Origin: Annona cherimola
Taxonomy: Eukaryota > Streptophyta > Magnoliopsida > Magnoliales > Annonaceae
Direction: 5' to 3'
DNA length: 64,000 bases
Assembly (NCBI GenBank): GCA_030490835.1
Contig: CM059971.1
Location: forward strand, 125,272,564-125,336,563
Shown piece by piece: positions 45,766-57,472 of the stretch. The notes below the pieces were generated by a model. It did no database searches. It saw only the letters and a program-made list of their open reading frames with translations, and was not told the origin of the DNA. Made by a program: the position numbers and the translations under genes. How positions within the stretch are numbered: position 1 is the stretch's first letter; every line of letters begins with the position of its first letter.

Positions 45766-48168
45766 TAGGGTGTTAATGGTCATGATCAATCTGTCAACCC
45801 GCTTATTCAATCCATTTATAAATGGATTTGGGTTGAATTTTTTGAATAAACGAGTTATGATCCGCCAACCCGTTTAACTATTTAATTAAATAAACGGATT
45901 AAGATTGAGATTTTTATAACCCGTCAATCCATTTAGTAACCCGTTTAACCCGTTCAACCTATTTAACTCGTTTAACTCATTGAAGTTATATATGTTGGTC
46001 CCGAGTTTATAGCTCTTACCCAAGAGCAGATGAGTGAATTGGATATTTTAAAATTTTCACCTAAACAGAAATTTCTCCCTGTTTAATTCAATCTCCTTAA
46101 TGAAACAAATGAATAATATAGAGAGTAATAAAGCAATAAAATCAGAAATGCAAATCACAACAGTAGATAAGATTTTATAGTGGTTCGAGCAACCTCCCCT
46201 AGTCCACTCTTCCAAGCTCACACCCTTTGTGACTTGGGTTCCACTATGTATTATCAAATACAACTAGAACAGCAGCTCTCTTCTAGATTCCAGCTCTAGG
46301 GGGAGTGTACAAATCACAACACAAGTAGGTGACGAGTCTCACTTAAGTCACAACGCTACTTTGTTATCACTTGGTTCAAAACACCAATATCAAACCAAGT
46401 ATCAAATACAAATAATGAATTAAATAAAGAAATCTACACTTTACAGATTGTGTAGACAGGTTTCAGCTCGTGGAAAAACTTGTAGAAGAGATGATTTGAT
46501 CAGCTTTAAAGTATGCAGCAAGTTGGAGCGTAGTTCTTCACTAGAATCTTATGTTGATCACTTAATGCTTGGAGAGGATGGTAGTTGGATATCAGTTAAT
46601 GCTTTCTCTTACCTCTAGCACGTTCACTTGAATGCTTATTTATAATAATAGAGTAAATTCGAACGTTTGGAGGTAGGTGACGCGCATTTAATGCGCCAAC
46701 GTTCGAATTTTTTCGACCGTTGTAACCCAAGTCGCAGATGAAGTCAACCTCGGGTGCAACTTCACCCACGTCGCATACTGGAGTCGACTTGGGGTGCGAC
46801 TTTGGTTCCCAGCAAATACCTCAAGTTCCACTTCAGGTCGACTTGGTCCTGGACATAACCCAAGTCGCAGGTGAAGTCAACTTCAGGTGCGACTTCACTT
46901 TCTGTATGAACTTGTTGGAACTTGAATTTCTTTTGAAACTTGCTTGCTTGTCATTTATCTTGTATTTGTTCTTCCACTAAATACTCAATCTTGAAGCTTT
47001 GTTATGTTCAATTTCTCTTGGAAACTTTGTCTTCATGCCTTGGATTTAGGATGTTTTGATATTCTTCATTTTGCAATCCATAGAAGTAGCCAAATGATTT
47101 TTCTTTGAGTAGAATATAGTCTTGAATGATTTTATCATGTAGAATTGCTTGTTTAGACTATATTCATCTTCAATCTGCCTCTAGTCGGATATCTAGGTCG
47201 ACTTGGGGATCAATTTCACTTGAAGTCGCATGTGAAGTCGACTTAGGATGCGACTTCACCCAAGTCGCACATGGAGTCGACTTCAGTTGCAACTTCCCCT
47301 GTCTTGGTTCTCGGAAAACTACGCTGGAAGATTTGAGTTCTTAAAGTTGATGGTGGAGTCGACTTGGGTCTGCGACTTCACCTAAGTCGCAGATGGAGTC
47401 GACTTGACCTTGCTACTTCACTTGCCTTGGTTATCAGAAAACCACGCTAGAAGATTTGAATTCTTGAAGTCGATGGTGGAGTTGACTTGGGTCTGCGACT
47501 TCACCTAAGTCGCAGATGGAGTCAACTTGGCCTTGCGACTTCATTTGTCTTGGATCAAAATTCAGCACTGGAAAGTTCTGCTTCTTTTCAAGTTGATCCT
47601 GAGGTCGACTTGGGTATCGACTTGACTCAAGTCAATAGCTGAGTCGACTTGGTTTTGCAACTTGACCTGGCAAATTCTGATTTTTAATTTTCTATCCCTT
47701 AAACAATTTCTACAAAACATATTAGTACCCAAAACTTACTCAAATTGAGTTGTTAATCATCAAAACACAGATTGTGCTTAATTTGCCATTGATTCCAACA
47801 ATATATATAAATGTAAATCCTTGGTTATTTTCTCTCCCTAAGTCTTCTTTCCGTTACTTAATTTTTCATTTTTTTCGCTGCTGCCCTAATTCTATTTTTC
47901 TATTACTGTCCTATTTTCCTTTCCCATGTGCCGAAAACACCCTCTTGTCTCTTCCTACGAAATCACGTCCATTAGAGTCTAGACTTTTAAGTCATTTGCT
48001 ATACGATCTGTTACCAACCAGCCAACCCGTTTATTAAATAGGTTGTAAACGGGTTAGGGTTAAAGTTTTTTAAATGGGTTAATAAACAGATTAGGATTAA
48101 AATATTTTTAATTAGTTAGGATTAAGATTAGGCTCTAACTCGTTCAACTTGATCCGTTAATATCCCTA
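45766..48168. mobile_element. Palindromic DNA element split by a solo LTR
   Basis: The left end TAGGGTGTTAATGG and right end (inverse) TAGGGATATTAACGG are inverted. The halves 45766-45992 and 47801-48168 both carry runs of GTTTAACCCGTTCAAC-type text or its inverse. Such ends occur in plant hAT-like MITEs. Flanks CCGCTAAG and CTCCCAAG match in 5 of 8 positions only, so a target duplication is not proven. Confidence 0.55.
45993..47800 (-). mobile_element. Solo LTR of the copia family (1808 bp)
   Basis: Starts TGTTGGTCCCGAG and ends GATTCCAACA, identical in type to the LTR at 5329-7109 and in the same orientation. Flanked by ATATA on both sides (45988-45992, 47801-47805). No gag or pol is attached, so the element was lost by LTR-LTR recombination. 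Contains the GTCGAC array (46730-46910, 47180-47660), one copy of the 51-bp unit and a tandem duplication of about 123 bp (copies at 47303 and 47426). TATA-like TATAAATA at 46637-46644 on the minus strand. Confidence 0.92.
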
Positions 48169-48559
48169 CTCCCAAGCAGTGGACTGTTGTTCAGTCCAAG
48201 TGTTTGATGAGAGCGTCCCTAGAATGGATGTATGAGAGTATGATGTTATCTTTCTCTTGAAAAATTAGGAAAAATTGTTAGATATCAAATCAAAAAATTA
48301 TAAAAATGTTCCAAAGCTTGAGTGTAATAAAAATTGAGATAATTTTAAATGCAAACCAATAAAGAAATTGAGTTGTAATCAGTTACAAATAAAGCCTTTA
48401 GTGATAATTTTTGAAAATTTTGTCACTAAATTTTTTTTACAAGATTTATTATATTATTATCATTTTAAAAGCTAATTTTAGTGATAATAATTATTTATTT
48501 TAGTGGATAATTATTTTTGTGTCTATAAAAAATAATATCTTTTACGACAAAAAGTTCCA

Positions 48560-48775
48560 GTAGTCGGTAATGCATGTTTTGGATGAGAGAAATGAAAAAG
48601 AGAATAGAAATGGAAAAGTCAACCTCCGATTGCCCTATCTTTTCAATTTTACTTTTATATTCTAATTATTTTTATATCTTTTCATGTAACTAAAGGATCT
48701 ACTTTCTTATTCATCATATACATTCACTCACATTCTACGTTTTTCATTCTTTACTAAACAAACATACCTTGCCAA
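48560..48775. mobile_element. MITE-like element
   Basis: Left end GCATGTTTTGGATGAGAG and right end CTAAACAAACATACC, inverted; body with TTTTATATTCTAATTATTTT. Resembles the subfamily at 11963-12197. No clean TAA/TTA was seen. Confidence 0.55.
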
Positions 48776-49217
48776 AGGTTAGTTTTGTTGTGGTGTACGC
48801 TTAGGCCTTGGATTTCATTTGCTGGGCTGTAAATTTCAGTTCTCCGAGACCCCAAATTATGAAGGAGCCTGTGATCGATTATCAGAAGTTAATTATTTAA
48901 TTTCTTTCAAAATTATACATGTGGCCAACATAAGTAGTCAATAGCGTGGACAGATGCAATGTAAATTACAGGATCGCAAGAAATGCGGATCCATGACTCA
49001 AATCATGTGAATGCGTGGAAACTTTCGCCTTTGGATTCCAACGTTAAAAGTCTTTCTATTTTTTTATTTCGTTACCAAGGCACCTTTCATTTTCTTAATC
49101 CAAATTAGGACATGTGGATTTTACTTAAAACTTGTTCTTTCCTGAAATTTTTTGTAATGCGTGATTGACTGTATAAACAATTAATTATCGATTTGCATGT
49201 CTAAAATATTTCTCTCT
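48776..49217. other. 5' flank of GDSL gene C
   Basis: Non-repetitive upstream region. It does not contain the core module shared by genes A, B and D. Confidence 0.4.
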
Positions 49218-49224
49218 TTATAAG
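49218..49224 (+). promoter_or_regulatory. TATA box of GDSL gene C
   Basis: CTCTTTATAAGCACATA lies about 95 bp upstream of the ATG at 49317, a normal distance for a plant TATA box with a 60-70 bp leader. Confidence 0.65.
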
Positions 49225-49316
49225 CACATAGACACATAACCTGTATATTATTTTCCATAAACACATGCATGCATTACACACAGCTGCATGCTAATGTTAG
49301 TATCTCTATTCCACAA

Positions 49317-50945
49317 ATGGCTTCCCCTTCTTTCCCTTGTAACTTGTTTAGGCTCTTCCTTATTCTAACCCTCTTGGTTGGCCTTTTAAATTCCGGTTCT
49401 GTTTTAGCCTGTTACACTTCCATCTTTAGCTTTGGCGACTCCCTCGCTGACACAGGCAACATACTCTATTCCCACCGCAGTGGAGCTGCTCCGCTGCTTC
49501 AACACCCATATGGCATGACCTACTTCCATCGCCCCACCGGCCGATGCTCCAACGGACGTTTGATGGTCGACTTCCTAGGTACGCTGGCTCACCAACATTC
49601 CTTTTCCTTCCTTCATATAATAGACGTACAGATTGCCTGATTACAATTAATCAGAAAGAAGAAAATGAAGATAATATCAGCTAAACGATTCTGAAGTCTC
49701 TGTGATTTGTTTTGGGGATACAGCTGAAGAATTGGGCTTTCCATTCTTACCGCCATATCTTGGACCCGACAGAGATTTTAGTCTGGGAGTGAATTTTGCA
49801 GTTGCTGGAGCTACTGCCCTTGACGACTCCTTCCTCGAAGAAAGAGAAATTTTTAATCTTTTGACCAACAATTCGCTGGGAATTCAGCTGGAGTGGTTCA
49901 AACAAGTCTTGCCATCTCTATGCTCTAGCCCATCAGGCAAGTCACAATCCAAACATCTTTAATACCCAAAGTTACTTAGAAATGCTTCTAAAACTTTAAA
50001 TATTGCCGATGACTATTTTTTAAAATTTTTTCTGTCTTAAAATAGCAGACTGTACGGACTTCCTTAGAACCTCTCTGTTTCTGGTGGGAGAGATTGGAGG
50101 CAACGATTTTAACTACCCTTTCACTCAGAAACGCAGCTTAGCCGAGATTCGAACATTAGCGAAGCCGATCATCGATGCTATTGCATCAGCTGTCAGAGTG
50201 AGTTTTTGGCGTTCTCTTTTAGTAATTAAGCAATCTCTCCGTCCATTTATCAGTATTTGCATTAATGCGTACGATTTATTGATTCATTGATGCGTTGTAG
50301 ATGGTGATCAAGTTTGGGGCAAGGACAATCCTCGTCCCGGGCAACTTACCAATTGGGTGTTTGCCAGCTTATCTAACCATGTACAAGAATAACGAAGACT
50401 ACGATACTCAAACTGGTTGTCTCAATTACTTGAATGAATTCTCCGAGAACTTCAATGGTCTTCTGAAGAGGAAGCTGGATGAGCTAAGAGATCTGCACCC
50501 CCATGCGACCATCTTGTATGTCGACTACTACAATGCTCTCATGCCTTTGTACCTCTCCCCACTCAAATATGGTAAACTCCTTTTTTTTTTTTTTTTTTTT
50601 CATGAGAATAGGCTGTATGCAACTAGAATCTGAGTTAGAAGGTTGCCATGACAAACACCTACTCCTTTGGTGGTTGTTGTTTCAGGATTCAGCAATGGGG
50701 CACTACACGCATGCTGTGGTGGGGGAGGGCCCTACAACTACAATTCTTCAGCTTTCTGTGGCAGCGGCTTGGAGCAGGTGTGCAGCGATCCCTCCACATA
50801 TGTTTCTTGGGATGGAATTCACCTCACAGAAGCCGCATACCGATTCATGGTCAACAGATTGATGGAAACGCTTCACTTTACGCATCCCATCACCAGCCCC
50901 TCCGGCAAGTCATCAACAGCACAAGGTCGCCAAAGTTTCAAATGA
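49317..50945 (+). CDS. GDSL esterase/lipase C (five exons, 384 aa)
   Basis: Exons 49317-49578, 49724-49936, 50049-50197, 50301-50571 and 50686-50945 (262, 213, 149, 271, 260 bp). The second intron is GC-AG (CAG|GCAAGT), as in gene A; the rest are GT-AG. The only member on the plus strand. Signal peptide [10 protein letters not shown]... to about residue 30, block [33 protein letters not shown] and [12 protein letters not shown] all intact. Exon 4 has [12 protein letters not shown], two residues shorter than gene A. The C-terminus is extended and polar ([13 protein letters not shown]). Closest by eye to gene A. A T run of about 22 lies just after the fourth donor. Predicted secreted ester hydrolase, substrate unknown. 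Confidence 0.92.
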
Positions 50946-51124
50946 TGTAAAACTGCTAGTGGGATGGAATTTATTCGATCATCAGACAGACAATGCACAA
51001 ACGGAAAATGTATCTTCGGTTTCTGACTTCAATAGTTGAAATCAGAGTTCGCGTTGAAATTTAAATTGATTTCGATGGGTAACAAAGCATAGGGATGGAG
51101 ACGTTGGATGAAAAATAAAAAATA

Positions 51125-51570
51125 GAGGCATGATTATATATAATATATTGCACATATGCTTAACTTACAATATTCATTTTTTAATTTTAATTTTTTCTTC
51201 ATAAACATATGTTTTAAATATGTTTAATTCATATATCAAGTTTTGTCATTTTATAATATTTTTATATATTTATTTCCGATTTTTAAAACTCAAGTTTTTT
51301 ATGCTGTAAAAATGACTTATACACCCTGGAAATTGATGATTTTTTAAAATAAAAAATATATGTAAAAATATTATAAAATGATAAAACTTGATATATATAT
51401 ATATATATTAAATACACTAAAGAATACATGTTTATAAAGATAAATCAAAAATAAATAAAATTTCACTTAGAAAAACAAGTTTATCAAGAAAATTAAAAAA
51501 TTAAAAAATTAAAAATTAAAAATAAATATTGTAAGTTAAACATATGTACAATATTTGTATATAATCATGC
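51125..51570. mobile_element. Foldback element, family D
   Basis: Ends CATGATTATATATAATATAT and (inverse) CATGATTATATACAAATATT. Core and centre as at 9545-9950 (ATGACTTATACACCCTGGAA). A (TA)n run lies in the right arm (51395-51409). It starts about 180 bp after gene C. Confidence 0.75.
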
Positions 51571-51580
51571 ATCTAAAAGA

Positions 51581-52065
51581 GATAAATTTGCACTATAAAC
51601 TCTCTAACTTTGTGTATTAGCATTTTAAATCTTAAAGTTTGTGTATTAGCATATGAAATCCTGCAAAGTTTCGATCTTTACATTTTAAATTCTCACTCTT
51701 AACAGCATTAAAAAATACCGTTAAACTCATGTGCTACGTCAAATATACCCTTACATCTGTATGAAAAGCTTGACAATCATGACAAAAAATCAACAACATC
51801 TTCCTCAATGTCATCACTTCCTTAAAATTGTGAGGTTCTATTGCGCAAATAATATTGCTTATTAGTCATAATTGTCTTGCTTTTCATAAAGATGTAAGAG
51901 TATTTTCGATGTTACATATGGATTTAACGGTATTTTTTAACACCGTCAGGGGTGAGGGTTTGAATGCAATGACCGAAACTTCGCAAAGTCTAATATGCTA
52001 ATACGCAAATTTCAGGACTCACAATACTAATACAAAAAGTTAAAGAATTTACAACACAAATTTTC
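51581..52065. mobile_element. Mutator-like foldback element (485 bp)
   Basis: Ends GATAAATTTGCACTATAAAC and (inverse) GAAAATTTGTGTTGTAAATT continue inward as CTCT(C/T)TAACTTT..GTATTAG. Flanked by a perfect 10-bp duplication ATCTAAAAGA (51571-51580, 52066-52075). The terminal wording resembles the Pack-MULE-like element at 22257-24373, so both may use the same transposase. Confidence 0.85.
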
Positions 52066-52075
52066 ATCTAAAAGA

Positions 52076-53299
52076 TAAGCTCCCTTTATAAGTACTTCAA
52101 GCCCAAATCTCCTGCTTTGTTAGAGTGGCCATTTAAGATTGCTTAGTAACATATAAAAGTAAAAAGAAAAATTATGAATCCTTACTATACACCTTTTTTT
52201 GTAATTCTACATCCTACTAACTATGTTACTTTATTATTAATATTATTATTATCATCATCACTATCATCTTCTTCATCGATGTTACAATCATTTTTTACAT
52301 TTTTATAGAACTATTTTATTTATTTTAAATTTAATCTTTTTAGTTCAATTATCAATTCTATTAAATCACACCATTTTCTCATTTTAAGCTTGTTTCACTT
52401 CCACTTTTTTAATGAATTGCATTTATAACTCAAGTATGCCAAGTGCAACGCATAATTTTTTCAAAAAAAAAAAGTACTTTTCAATCTTACTTAAAGGATT
52501 CCAACTGATCTTCCAATCTTACTCAAAGAATTTTAACTGAAGAAGTTAGCCCTGAAATGGGAGAAAAATTTCAGAGATCCAAACTCGAAGACCAAACGTT
52601 CCATGTTAAAGGCAGGAAATCTGTAATCTGAGCCGGCCGCATGCGCCGTATACAAGTAGGTTTGGGATGGCCTCCATTTACGAAATTCTTTTGGACGACT
52701 AAAAAGAAGGCTGTTGGAATTAATTAATTAATTAATTTTTAATTCTTAGATTTACGCAATTGAGAAATTGAATTTTTTAATTTCTTTTTCCATTTAGAAG
52801 TTGGTTTTCAATTTATAGAAATTCAAGTGGATACTTATCTAGGCTTTCCAAAAAAAAAAATTTATTAAGCCTAAGAATTAAGATATTATAAAGTGAGCAC
52901 TGGCCTTTGACGCTGCCGCAAATCCGCAATTAACTTCTGTGAAAAAAAGAAGACAGTCGCGTGAAAATATGGGGTTTTGGGATTTTTAAAGTTTACAAAG
53001 AACTCCCTCGAACAGATGAAATTCACAGACTTTCCAGGACAGAAATATTTGGAAAACGGGCCTAGTTTCTTACCCTCCAGTGCCTATGCTTGCTCACAGG
53101 ACGGGCCAGGCGAGCTCCGCTGCCTTTTGGGTCGGCAGTGTTAGGGCTATTTCCGGAAGCACAAGGTGGAGGGCCAAATCCAGAGCCCATTTCCATAGTC
53201 AGTGGGTGCGCCCAGTACCAACCGGGCAAGCTAGCCGCGCGCGACAGGGTCTGCGTGCTACATGTCCAAAGCATTACGCAATACATTTGACGAGCCTCC
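52076..53299. other. Intergenic, with a GC-rich island
   Basis: Mostly AT-rich, with an (AATT) palindrome at 52713-52735. 53060-53300 is GC-rich and open in several frames on both strands; no domain is recognised. Confidence 0.35.
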
Positions 53300-53475
53300 G
53301 ACGAGTGATAAAAACTTTCCATGAAAAGTTTTTTACGTAAAAATAGTTAAATTGAATGATGAAGAGTAAAGAAAATAAAATTAAAATAAATAGGTTAGTT
53401 GTGCAGAAATGAATAAAGAGTGAAAAATTTTAGTTTGAAAAATTTTTGTTGAAAACAAACATGCACTTTATTTTT
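53300..53475. mobile_element. Truncated family A MITE
   Basis: The right part is typical (AATAGGTTAGTTGTGCAGAA, GAAAACAAACATGCAC), but the left terminus and about 80 bp are missing. Confidence 0.6.
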
Positions 53476-54748
53476 TGCATAAATTTTAATCTATAAATTT
53501 GATTTGAATGATTCAATAGTCATAATTTATGTCTTTTGACGTTATAAATCTGATAAATGGATTAAATTTATCATAAAATACAGTATGATAAGATTTTGAT
53601 GGGCAACCGGAGCTGATAAATCATGCCCACCTAAAATGAAATTTATGTTATCTTATGCGATGGACTTCGTAGTTCAATTGAATAAAGTAGATTTTGAGAC
53701 AACAGAGAAGTGTATATATTTAACTAAATTTTTGATAATCTGAAAAATTCATGGGATACTGATTAACACTTTTATTTTGCTCATTTATTAAGTTTATTCA
53801 TTTTTTTTAGTGATTGATTGTCCCACAGACAAAATTTACTTTTTTTAATATTTTATATACACTCGTGACATCTATATTACAATTAAGTACTTTCGCAGGA
53901 GCTATAAATATGTAACACCCCCACTGTTTCGTGAGAAAATTTCATCCCACATGCACCAGGTTTCGAAACTGCGCCCTAAGCTATTGCTGTTGTCCACGGC
54001 GCGTACACTGGACGCTCCCGTGGCAACGTTACTTTATCCAGAAGTTAAATGAAGCATGAATTTATTTTGACGTCTTATTTTCTTCGTAATGAACTGTGAC
54101 GAAATTTTCAGATTTTTTTTATGAAAGAAATTTTCAGATATTGTTATGTTGGATTATTTATTTTTTATTTTAATTACTAGACTATTCCTTTCTCTTATGT
54201 TAAGGTGTAGTCTAAGCTTAGCCTAACACTCATGAATTTTTAAAAGATAATTTTGGGTTAAATCTAGTATGAAAATACTGTTTTTGAGATTAGGTCAATA
54301 TGGGTTAACTCATGAAATGTGGAAGCAACGGCCAAGGCAACGAATAAGGCATCCTCAATGGCTTAGGGAGAGTAGTAGTTGAGGCATGAAACGTTACAGA
54401 TATGTTGAGACAATCTTTTACAGATTTATTGGATTATTATAATATTTTATTGAATCATTTATTTATATAGCAAAAAAGTTTTAGACATTATAGATGTTGA
54501 ATATATACATTAAAGAATTTTATTTAACTAGTTTTATATTTTTATCACTTTCATCAAATATGCCCACTCAAATTTATGACATAAATGTGATCTGGTGTCC
54601 TGCTTAAAAAATAATTTTAAATAAGCTAATTAAATCTTGATTTGACCATCAACATGGACCTATATAGGACAACTACATTGAAATCTTGGTGCATGAGTGT
54701 CGGCATGAGAAAAAACTTTTCTAATGAACCACAAGTCGACAACATCCA
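53476..54748. other. Intergenic, no gene recognised
   Basis: AT-rich sequence without an assignable feature. Confidence 0.4.
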
Positions 54749-54945
54749 TAATAATAATAATAATAATAATAATAATATGGGGACCACGTGCATGTTGGAT
54801 TTAGATGAAAATTGGTATGCTAATAAAGTAGACAATTCTAAATACAATGGGTGGGGTGGATTTCCCATTCATGATCATGTGGGGCCCACAATGCATAGAC
54901 TACTAGGTGCAGTCTCATGCACTGTATCATATTCTTTTTTGAAAA
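54749..54945. mobile_element. Truncated family B MITE next to an (AAT)n run
   Basis: (AAT)9 at about 54749-54777 is followed by the second part of a family B unit in inverse orientation (GGATTTAGATGAAAATTGGT, TGATCATGTGGGGCCCACAA). The TA-rich flanks of other copies are absent. Confidence 0.65.
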
Positions 54946-55750
54946 TATGCATATATTTTTAAAATTTTTACCAAAGAAACATCAATGAAATAATTGGTTC
55001 TCTACAACATATTTAATTTTACGTAACCATTTTTAGTCGTATATAACATAAATTGAACTGTATTAATGTATTTTAGTTAAAAACTTAAAATTGATTATTT
55101 AGCTACAACTAATTAGTTGCTTTTAGATGGGAGCATTTGGTTAAATGTAGTCTTGTTTACAGCAAATACAGTCAAAAGTAATATTTAGCACAAGTATTAA
55201 AATTTATCTGCAAATACTAAAAAGACTTTGGTTACGATTAATATTTTCGTTGTAGTGGTTTTTAATATTGTTGATAAAGAGCCCCAAAATAAGTTCTCAT
55301 TTATTGAAAGACGGTATGACGGTTTTACTGATAGTTGAGGTTGAATTTGGGGACGTTTGGGCTTATACTCTTACTTATGTAATTTCTATTATACATGGAC
55401 AAAAATTCTTATGGTAGATGCTATTAATGTGCATGGGTCAGAGTAGGATTTGTAGCTCGAATTAAAACCAAGTTACAAGCAGTCTGCAAATCAAAATTGG
55501 AGCTGGCTAGCTTAATTCTTCTTGCAAGAATTTTTTGCACAATTTGCTTCTAATCTGGATAAATTCAATTGGGAAAGGTCAACGTACATGAGCTGCTAAA
55601 ACAATAGCAATCATGACCTCTCATGCTGAAGACTAGATCAAATAAGCCTTCTTTTGACGCCACAGAAGTTAAAATACCACTCATGATTGAGGCGGGATAG
55701 GGTGTAATAGTAAATGTCACATCCTTTTTATTTCTCTACAGATTATTTAA
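54946..55750. other. Intergenic, no gene recognised
   Basis: No frame or repeat end identified. Confidence 0.4.
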
Positions 55751-55753
55751 TAA

Positions 55754-56029
55754 AGGTGTATTTGGAAAGTAATAAAACTTTTGATGAAAAATTTTTGTTG
55801 TGAAAATTTTTGAAATGAGAGAAAATAATGTGATATGATATGAATAATGATGAGGAATAAAAATAATAAAGTTAAAATAAATAGATTAGATGTATTGGTA
55901 ATTGTGTAGAAATGATTGAAAACTATGACAATTGTATAAAAAGAAGTGAATAAATAATTAAAAACTAAGATTGTTATGGAAAGTGAAAAATTTTAAATTG
56001 TAAAGTTATTGGGGTAAACAAACACTTAT
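55754..56029. mobile_element. Tourist-like MITE, family A (276 bp)
   Basis: Starts AGGTGTATTTGG and ends AACAAACACTTAT, flanked by TAA at 55751-55753 and 56030-56032. The most complete uninterrupted relative of the MITE that hosts the LINE. Confidence 0.8.
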
Positions 56030-56035
56030 TAACTT

Positions 56036-56235
56036 AACAACTCTATTTTTCTAATTTTACCTATGTATTCCAATAAATTTTCCTTCCAACTACACTCTAA
56101 CAATTTTATTTATTCTAATTTTATTCCTATCATTCCACATCAATTATAAAAAAATTTAAAATATTTTATTTTTCATTCTACATTTCATCCCACAGTTCCA
56201 AAAAAAAAAATACGTTACCAAACTTCCTCGAAAGA
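56036..56235. repeat. Partial MITE
   Basis: Pyrimidine-rich body (ATTCCAATAAATTTTCCTTC) and right end TACCAAACTTCC resemble the MITE in the Pack-MULE-like element. The left end is not separable from the neighbouring family A copy. Confidence 0.4.
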
Positions 56236-57164
56236 AATTGAGTCCTATATCACCGCATCGCCAAATGAAGTCTCAAGTTGTCACTAAAAGAAAAAAACAC
56301 GGAGTCTCAAAGTTTTTTAAATTCATCGTCCCTATCCCTGTCGACACGGATTAAAGAGAGAATATCCATAAATTGCGGAAGGAAATGATTATTCCTGGGA
56401 TTCGTTGAAAATTTTCCAAGGAAAAAATTGCTTAGTTTTATACATTAAGGCTTAATTTATGGAATCCAATCCATTTATGACATTTAAAATAGCTATTTGG
56501 GTAGGCACGTAATTATCATTTAAGTAAAATTTTCGGTGTTTAAAAAAAGAAAAAAAATTAATTTTTACACTTTAAAATGTTTACTGTTTAATGATTTCGT
56601 AGATTGTCGTATGCCCTACCAAATTTTTTTTTAAGTGGTAATTATATTCCTAGTTAAACAAAAAATTTCAAATGTAATGAGCGAGCTGCATTTCCAAAAT
56701 TAATGATTAAAACCAGATTTTCACGGTCCCTAGGATCGGCCCCAAATTTCAATTCTATATATCTGTCGTTCGAAAATTTCAATTCAACCCTACCTCACAC
56801 ATTATTTTTAAACTGGAATGATGCAAGGGAATGGGATCCTCAGAAATTTCTGAGGACTTCATGGATTATTTTATGACATCCGAAATCTTTATTAGGTTTT
56901 AAAATGTATGCTCCGGGAAGAATTCAGTTTAGTTTTAATGTGTCACATTACGAATGACTAAAAATTAAATATTTTAAAGGGATGGCTTTCTCGAAACGCT
57001 GCCCGAGAGAATCAAATCAACTTTCGGATCCGGAGCTCCAGGTTGGCCTAAAGAATCAAATTAACAATAATGCACATTATGACTCGCGAAACTAGCGTCA
57101 ACTTTAGTAAATGAGTGCAGATTAGTTCAAGAACTGTCCCACGATCACATTTCTCAGTACAATA
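56236..57164. other. Intergenic, no gene recognised
   Basis: AT-rich, no recognisable feature. Confidence 0.4.
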
Positions 57165-57178
57165 TAGCATTTTATCTT

Positions 57179-57458
57179 TTTTTTTTTTTTTTTGTTGATT
57201 GGAATGTATTTTTAAATACATCTCAACGCATATTACATTGAAGTCTTTTGAGACATTCTTACAAATTTGGAGACACTGCTCCACCAAATAATCAGGAAGA
57301 CACAGCTTCCAACAACTAAACGGGAAACCACGGCTCCCACAACCATCCAGACGGGAGACCAAAGCTCCCGAACACATTTTTTTGGCCGAAAGGATATTCG
57401 AACCCTCGACCCGCTGCCAGCAGCAAATTTTCGGCAGCTGCGCAGACGGCTCGGTTGG
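57179..57458 (-). mobile_element. SINE-like retroposon (280 bp) with 14-bp target duplication
   Basis: A perfect direct repeat TAGCATTTTATCTT flanks the element (57165-57178, 57459-57472). On the minus strand the element begins CCAACCGAGCCGTCTGCG, has a B-box-like GAGGGTTCGAATATCC about 60 bp in, and ends in a run of 15 A. Short size, B box, poly(A) and long duplication mark a Pol III-type SINE mobilised by LINE machinery. Repeated GGGAGC(C/T) units in the body resemble text at 30365-30440. Confidence 0.82.
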
Positions 57459-57472
57459 TAGCATTTTATCTT

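Noticed and set aside
53062..53340. GC-rich frames on both strands
   Set aside because: No recognisable protein; open in several frames because of composition.
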